The notes under the pieces are model-generated. The model ran no database searches and had not been told where the DNA came from. It saw only the letters and a list, made by a program, of their open reading frames with translations. A stretch of DNA of 64,000 nucleotides from Breznakibacter xylanolyticus (lineage in GTDB: Bacteria; Bacteroidota; Bacteroidia; Bacteroidales; Marinilabiliaceae): assembly GCF_003254275.1 (NCBI RefSeq), contig NZ_QKZK01000004.1:124001-188000 (forward strand), written 5' to 3'. Made by a program: the position numbers and the translations under genes. Shown here piece after piece: positions 59,800 through 64,000 of the stretch; position 1 is the stretch's first letter; each line of letters begins with the position of its first letter.

Positions 59800-62655
59800 T
59801 CATTTGTTGCTTAACGTCTCGCTGTCGGGAGTGGAAGATGGTTGTGCAGCGGGCATCATCACCACCTCAAGCATTCGATTGGGCGAGAATGTTTTGGCCA
59901 TAAATTGTTGGAGGGTTTTGGGGCTCATTTTTTTCACGCCTTTTTCGTAACCTGTGTGTCGATCAATGCCCTCAAGGTAGTTGTTGAGGATGTTTGACAT
60001 CCAATAGCCATTTTCAATTTGCCGGTCGGTGAATGATTTCAGGAATAATTCTTTGGTCTTTTGAACGTCTTCGGCCGAAGGCCCTTGGGTCATGAGGTTG
60101 TTGATTTCCTCATGCAATAGCGAGAGCATTCGCTCAGCTTTGGCTGAGTCGGTATTGAACGAGAGGGTGATTTCGGCCTTTTTCTCGGGCTGTTTTTCGC
60201 AGCTTCCGCTGACACTCACGCCATAGGTTCCGCCCTCTTTTTCGCGAATGGATGCAACGTAGCGGATGTCGAGTATGTTTTTAATGGCCGAGATATGGAG
60301 CATATCATCGTTGGTGTATTTTATCGGGCCACTGTAGTATGCGAACACTGATGTTTTGGGTGTCTGCATGGTTTTGTCGAAGCGGGTACGAACCATATCC
60401 GCAGGCGTTCTGACGCCCCTGTCGATGTACGTTTCCTTGCGAGCTCCGGCAGGCAGCGATCCCAGGTAGGTTTCGACCAGCGGTTTGAGTTTGTCCATGT
60501 CGATGTTGCCTACGAACACAAACGTAAAGTCAGCAGGGTCGGAAAACCGGTCGCGGTATATCTGCTCCACTCGTTCGAAGGTGACTGCTTCCAATGCTTC
60601 TGTAGAGATGGATTTGATGCGGGGATGGCGATTGGTGAGCAAGGCCGTCACGCTGTCGCGGAAGGCCGCATCGGGGTTCAGTGCCATGTATTGGAGGTAA
60701 GGCTTGAGACGAGCCATGTAGGCATCAAAGGCTTCGCGGTCGAAACGGGGTGCGGTAAAGCGAAGATGTACTTGTTGGAGCAACAGTTCCATGTCGTCGG
60801 GCGAGCAGTTTCCGCTGATGATTTCACGGTCGTCGCCCAATGCGATGCCTGTGGATACGCGTTTCCCGGCCAGCATCTTCCGAAGATCCGACGTGGTGTG
60901 GTTGCCCATCCCCATTTCGCCAACGAGTGTGGGCATAAGTACGGCCGAGAGCCACAGGTCATCTTCCAGTTGGCTCATGCCGCCATCGCTTTGGCCATTC
61001 ATCAGGATTTCATCTTCTTTGAAATTGGTCTTTTTCACCATCACTTTGATGCCGTTTGACAGTGTCCATTGGTGAACGTCGAATTTTTTCAGTTTTTCGT
61101 CTTTCACCACAGTGCCTTTTTGCGGCACCGTTTCTATGAGCGATTGTGCCAGAAGTTTTTCTTCGTAAGCATCGACTTTTTGATGTTTCGAAGCTTCGTA
61201 CATCGCCAGCAGTTCGTTTTGTGACGGTACCTGAATGTCCTCTTTTTCAGGGGCGGTGAGGGTGATGATGACATTCTTTTCGGTGAAAAATGACGCGGTC
61301 AGTGTGTTGATTTCGTTCACCGAAATGCCGGGTACCACTTCCTTGACAAAGTCCCGGTAGTAGGCGATGTCGCATGTGGGAGCGTTTTGGGTGAAGTGAG
61401 AGTAATAGTCCCACACATAACTGTTGTGTTCACGGTTTTGACGTTCGATGAAGCGCGACTCTATTGAGCGAAGAAAGTTGGCTTTGGCACGCTCCAGTTC
61501 CGGTTGCGTAAAGCCGTGGTGTTGCATGCGGCGGCATTCGGTCAGCAGCATCTCGAAGGTGGGTAGCGTTTGATTGGTTTTGGCTGTTCCCGAAGCATAC
61601 AGCACTTTGGTGGTGGGCGAAAATCCACCCATGCCAACATTTGCCGTGATGGCCGGCGCCGACTCTTTTTTAAGTAAGTCGCTCAGGCGCACGTTCATCA
61701 TTTGACCAATAAAATTGGTGAGGATGTTGTGACGCAGGTATTGTTGGTTTTTTAGCGAATCGGGCGTGGCCGGGTGTTTGATATAGAAGGAGATATTGGT
61801 GTTTGTGGCTTCGGGGTCGGTGGCCATGGCAATGATGGGTTGGTCGTTGTCGGGAACGCCGTAAACGGGTTTGGGGGCTGGGTTTTCAACGGCCGGGATG
61901 GCTGAAAAGCGCGCGATAATTTTTTGTTCCATCATTTTGGCGTCAAAATCACCTACTACGATAACGGCTTGTAAGTCTGTGCGATACCATTGATGGTAGA
62001 AGTCGAAAATCGCCTGATGATCAAAGTGGTTGATAACGGCTGTATCACCAATCACGTTGCGTTGTCCATATTTTGATCCGGCATAGATGATTGGGCGCAG
62101 CTTGTCGCTCATACGAGCTTGTGCACTGCCGCGAGTTCGCCATTCTTCGAGGATGACCCCTCGTTCCGATTCAATCTCTTCGGCCTCAAACGCAATGTAA
62201 TTGGACCAGTCGTGCAAAATGAGCAGACAGCTGTCGATGATGCCATCGCGGGTGATGGGCACGCTGCCAATATTGTAGCAAGTCACATCCTGACCGGTAA
62301 AGGCATTGACGTTTTGACCAAATTTGCAGCCAATGGTTTCGAGGTAATTAAGCAATGCCTTTTTGGGGAAATGCTTGGTGCCGTTAAAGGCCATGTGCTC
62401 GGTAAAGTGTGCCAGGCCGTTTTGGTTGTCCTCTTCGAGGATGGCTCCCACGTTGTGCACGATGTAGAATTCTGCACGTTTTTCGGGTTTCTTGTTCGAG
62501 CGAATGTAGTAACGCATGCCATTGGCGAGGGTGCCATGTACCACGTTGGGGTCGAAGGGTACCGGTTGATCGGGTTGGTACAGTTGTGCCTGAACAGGGG
62601 TCACAATTGTGCTTAGAAGTAGCAACAGGACAAAAAGCTTCACGAATTTTTTCAT
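59800..62655 (-). CDS. Pitrilysin-type M16 zinc protease (secreted)
   Basis: A 951-aa protease with a signal peptide ending near V-Q-A-Q. The inverted zinc motif H-F-T-E-H lies near residue 84, with the distal glutamate in E-S-E-R-G-V-I-L-E-E about 77 residues later. Two pairs of M16 N and C domains fill the rest; the second half lacks the zinc motif, as is normal. It probably degrades peptides in the periplasm. It differs from the PreP-like M16C lipoprotein encoded at 25070-28099 in signal type and architecture, so the two are not recent duplicates. Confidence 0.93.
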   Translation of the reverse strand: MKKFVKLFVLLLLLSTIVTPVQAQLYQPDQPVPFDPNVVHGTLANGMRYYIRSNKKPEKRAEFYIVHNVGAILEEDNQNGLAHFTEHMAFNGTKHFPKKALLNYLETIGCKFGQNVNAFTGQDVTCYNIGSVPITRDGIIDSCLLILHDWSNYIAFEAEEIESERGVILEEWRTRGSAQARMSDKLRPIIYAGSKYGQRNVIGDTAVINHFDHQAIFDFYHQWYRTDLQAVIVVGDFDAKMMEQKIIARFSAIPAVENPAPKPVYGVPDNDQPIIAMATDPEATNTNISFYIKHPATPDSLKNQQYLRHNILTNFIGQMMNVRLSDLLKKESAPAITANVGMGGFSPTTKVLYASGTAKTNQTLPTFEMLLTECRRMQHHGFTQPELERAKANFLRSIESRFIERQNREHNSYVWDYYSHFTQNAPTCDIAYYRDFVKEVVPGISVNEINTLTASFFTEKNVIITLTAPEKEDIQVPSQNELLAMYEASKHQKVDAYEEKLLAQSLIETVPQKGTVVKDEKLKKFDVHQWTLSNGIKVMVKKTNFKEDEILMNGQSDGGMSQLEDDLWLSAVLMPTLVGEMGMGNHTTSDLRKMLAGKRVSTGIALGDDREIISGNCSPDDMELLLQQVHLRFTAPRFDREAFDAYMARLKPYLQYMALNPDAAFRDSVTALLTNRHPRIKSISTEALEAVTFERVEQIYRDRFSDPADFTFVFVGNIDMDKLKPLVETYLGSLPAGARKETYIDRGVRTPADMVRTRFDKTMQTPKTSVFAYYSGPIKYTNDDMLHISAIKNILDIRYVASIREKEGGTYGVSVSGSCEKQPEKKAEITLSFNTDSAKAERMLSLLHEEINNLMTQGPSAEDVQKTKELFLKSFTDRQIENGYWMSNILNNYLEGIDRHTGYEKGVKKMSPKTLQQFMAKTFSPNRMLEVVMMPAAQPSSTPDSETLSNK

Positions 62656-62847
62656 GGATGATGAGTTGGTATAAAGATTACTTTACAATAGTAATCAATT
62701 GGAAAATACATCCGGTGGTTTTTTGTAACAATTAGGAGGAATGATTGGGCATTTTGGGGAACGAATTCGCAGACACTTTCCACATCTAAATCATCCACAG
62801 CATTGTAAAAATCCATTACTTTGCAGAATGGGTTACCTTCAATTATC

Positions 62848-63564
62848 ATGATTCACGCAACCAACGGCATTGTACTCAATCATGTGCGTTACGGCGAAAC
62901 CAGTGCTGTGGTGCATATCTATACCGAACATTTTGGTCAACAGTCGTATATGGTCAATGGGGTGCGATCGACCCGCAACAAGGGAAAAAGCGTGTTGCTT
63001 CAACCCCTCACGTTGTTGTCCATGCAGGTGTACCACAAGCAGGGCAAGGAGATTCAGCGCATCAAGGAGTTTGAGGTGGCACTGCCTTTTGTTTCTATCC
63101 CGTTTGATCAAACCAAACGTTCCATTGCTTTTTTCATTACCGAAATGATGCGGCGTTCGTTGCGCGAGGAGGAAGCAAATCCCTCGCTTTTCGGTTTCAT
63201 CGAACAATCAGTCAGGGATCTTGATGCCATGCCCCGTTCTGGGAATTATCACCTCACTTTTTTGGCCGGACTCACACGCTATCTCGGTTTTTACCCCGAT
63301 TTGTCTCATTATTCGCCCGACCATTGGTTTGATTTGGAAAATGGCGTTTTCTCGGGCCATTTGACGCCTTCTCCCCAGTCGGTTCCATCAGATTTGTGTG
63401 GTTTGTGGGTCAATGTGTTTGAACCGGATAGCAACCCCTCTGTGCCTGTCAACAGTGAGCAGCGAAACCGTTTGGCCGAATATATGATTGATTTTTACGC
63501 GCTGCATCTTCCCGGTTTTGGACGCGTTAAGTCGTTGGATATCTTGCAGGGAATCTATTTATGA
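62848..63564 (+). CDS. recO: DNA repair protein RecO
   Basis: A protein of about 238 aa of the RecFOR pathway, which loads RecA onto SSB-coated gaps. The N-terminal OB fold opens with G-I-V-L-N-H-V-R-Y-G-E-T-S (residues about 7-19), and a helical C-terminal domain follows (about 85-235) with L-A-G-L-T-R-Y-L-G-F-Y-P-D. The zinc-finger cysteines found in some RecO proteins are absent. The ATG at 62848 is preferred to the TTG at 62821. No exact promoter is seen; TTACTTTG near 62817 is one mismatch from a -7 box. Confidence 0.93.
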   Translation: MIHATNGIVLNHVRYGETSAVVHIYTEHFGQQSYMVNGVRSTRNKGKSVLLQPLTLLSMQVYHKQGKEIQRIKEFEVALPFVSIPFDQTKRSIAFFITEMMRRSLREEEANPSLFGFIEQSVRDLDAMPRSGNYHLTFLAGLTRYLGFYPDLSHYSPDHWFDLENGVFSGHLTPSPQSVPSDLCGLWVNVFEPDSNPSVPVNSEQRNRLAEYMIDFYALHLPGFGRVKSLDILQGIYL

Positions 63565-63588
63565 ACAGGTTGTTGATAATTATTCGAT

Positions 63589-63698
63589 GGCTATTTTGGG
63601 TAAAAGGTGTAAATTGAGTGAGCCAATTTCGCCAATCGGACTCTCCCAATTTGCCGGGCGAAATAGGTCTCCTTATATACCCGACTAAAACAACCTCC
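63589..63698 (+). promoter_or_regulatory. Possible structured 5' leader of the aminotransferase gene
   Basis: A weak promoter-like pair (a GTTG-type box and TATTTTGG, 19 nt apart) lies near 63566-63598. Downstream, CCAATTTCGCC (63623-63633) and GGCGAAATAGG (63657-63667) are complementary at 10 of 11 positions. CCAATTTGCC also occurs between them, as an alternative partner. No known riboswitch consensus is recognised. Confidence 0.3.
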
Positions 63699-64000
63699 AT
63701 GATCTCTTCAAAAATTTCGAATTATGACCCGTCGTTCTACGATGCCATTATGGCCATGGCCGAGCAGCACGGAGCCATTAACCTGGCCGGTCATTACCCG
63801 TCGTTGCCCGTTCCTGATGATATTGATCAGATGATCCGACGGCATTGGCTCGATGAGAGCCACATCACAGGGGAACCTTTTGGCAACCTGAGTCTGCGTG
63901 AAAAGATCGCTGAAGGCACAGCCCTTAGAACCGGGCATCAATACGCCCCCCAAACCGAAATCACCATTTGCGGATCGCGTGAACAGGCCATGTATGCAAC
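63699..64000 (+). CDS. Class I/II PLP aminotransferase (3' end outside window)
   Basis: The frame is open from the ATG at 63699 to the window edge (100 full codons). The N-terminus M-A-E-Q-H-G-A-I-N-L-A-G-H-Y-P, followed by L-R-E-K-I-A-E and P-Q-T-E-I-T-I-C-G-S-R-E-Q-A-M-Y-A, matches the opening of methionine/kynurenine-type aminotransferases of fold type I. The usual S-Q-G-F-P and G-A-T-Q-A words are replaced by A-G-H-Y-P and G-S-R-E-Q-A. The catalytic lysine lies beyond the window, so specificity and intactness cannot be judged. It probably acts in methionine or aromatic amino-acid transamination. Confidence 0.8.
   Translation, partial: MISSKISNYDPSFYDAIMAMAEQHGAINLAGHYPSLPVPDDIDQMIRRHWLDESHITGEPFGNLSLREKIAEGTALRTGHQYAPQTEITICGSREQAMYA

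Overview
The window looks like chromosomal DNA of a member of the Bacteroidota, probably class Bacteroidia. The case rests on gene content: DUF5686 and DUF3098 proteins, a TonB-energised envelope, large hybrid histidine kinases, a GT5-like half-enzyme beside panC, and alpha-2-macroglobulin with PbpC. Promoters also fit the Bacteroidota pattern. TAnnTTTG boxes recur upstream of genes, some with a TTTG box 18-21 bp further up, and Shine-Dalgarno sequences are largely absent. I see no phage, insertion sequence, transposase, CRISPR array or rRNA. Most of the window is housekeeping and envelope biology, and I found no clear new defence or biosynthetic system. The more unusual signals are in the DNA between genes.

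Layout. 1-885: the 3' part of a glycosyltransferase gene. 1177-8345: tyrS, an AraC/GyrI-like regulator, glyS, a DUF5686 outer-membrane protein and a SemiSWEET transporter. 8623-13691: a four-gene nucleotide-sugar cassette (WbpE-, WbpD-, WbpB- and WbpA-like) predicted to convert UDP-GlcNAc to UDP-2,3-diacetamido-glucuronic acid, followed by a YgjP-type metallopeptidase. 13695-17404: a PP2C phosphatase, efp, a DUF3108 protein and tsaB. 17655-28099: alpha-2-macroglobulin, a membrane LytTR regulator, an 827-bp repeat-bearing gap and a PreP-like M16 lipoprotein protease. 28986-31947: two tandem tonB genes and hflX. 31956-38794: pbpC, a hybrid kinase, a flippase-like membrane protein and tRNA-Ala(GGC). 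39302-47154: an M28 peptidase, rsgA, two histidine kinases and a DUF4097 protein. 47330-53063: a DUF3098 protein, uppP, truB, queA, ilvE and panC-panD. 53268-64000: a truncated GT5-like protein, asd, a lamin-tail surface protein, a CPBP protease, a second M16 protease, recO and the 5' end of a PLP aminotransferase.

How it fits together. Much of the content serves the envelope: peptidoglycan (PbpC, UppP), its surveillance (alpha-2-macroglobulin), outer-membrane transport (TonB, DUF5686) and surface polysaccharide. The rest covers translation (TyrS, GlyS, EF-P, TsaB, TruB, QueA, HflX, RsgA, tRNA-Ala) and amino-acid or cofactor synthesis (IlvE, Asd, PanC, PanD).

Signals worth a second look are: a 70-bp repeat just upstream of two unrelated genes; -7 boxes abutting the terminator hairpin of the preceding gene at hflX and efp; a candidate small RNA at about 24444-24612; a pair of TTTGC-type dyads 53 bp apart; and two families of inverted-repeat units with variable interiors.
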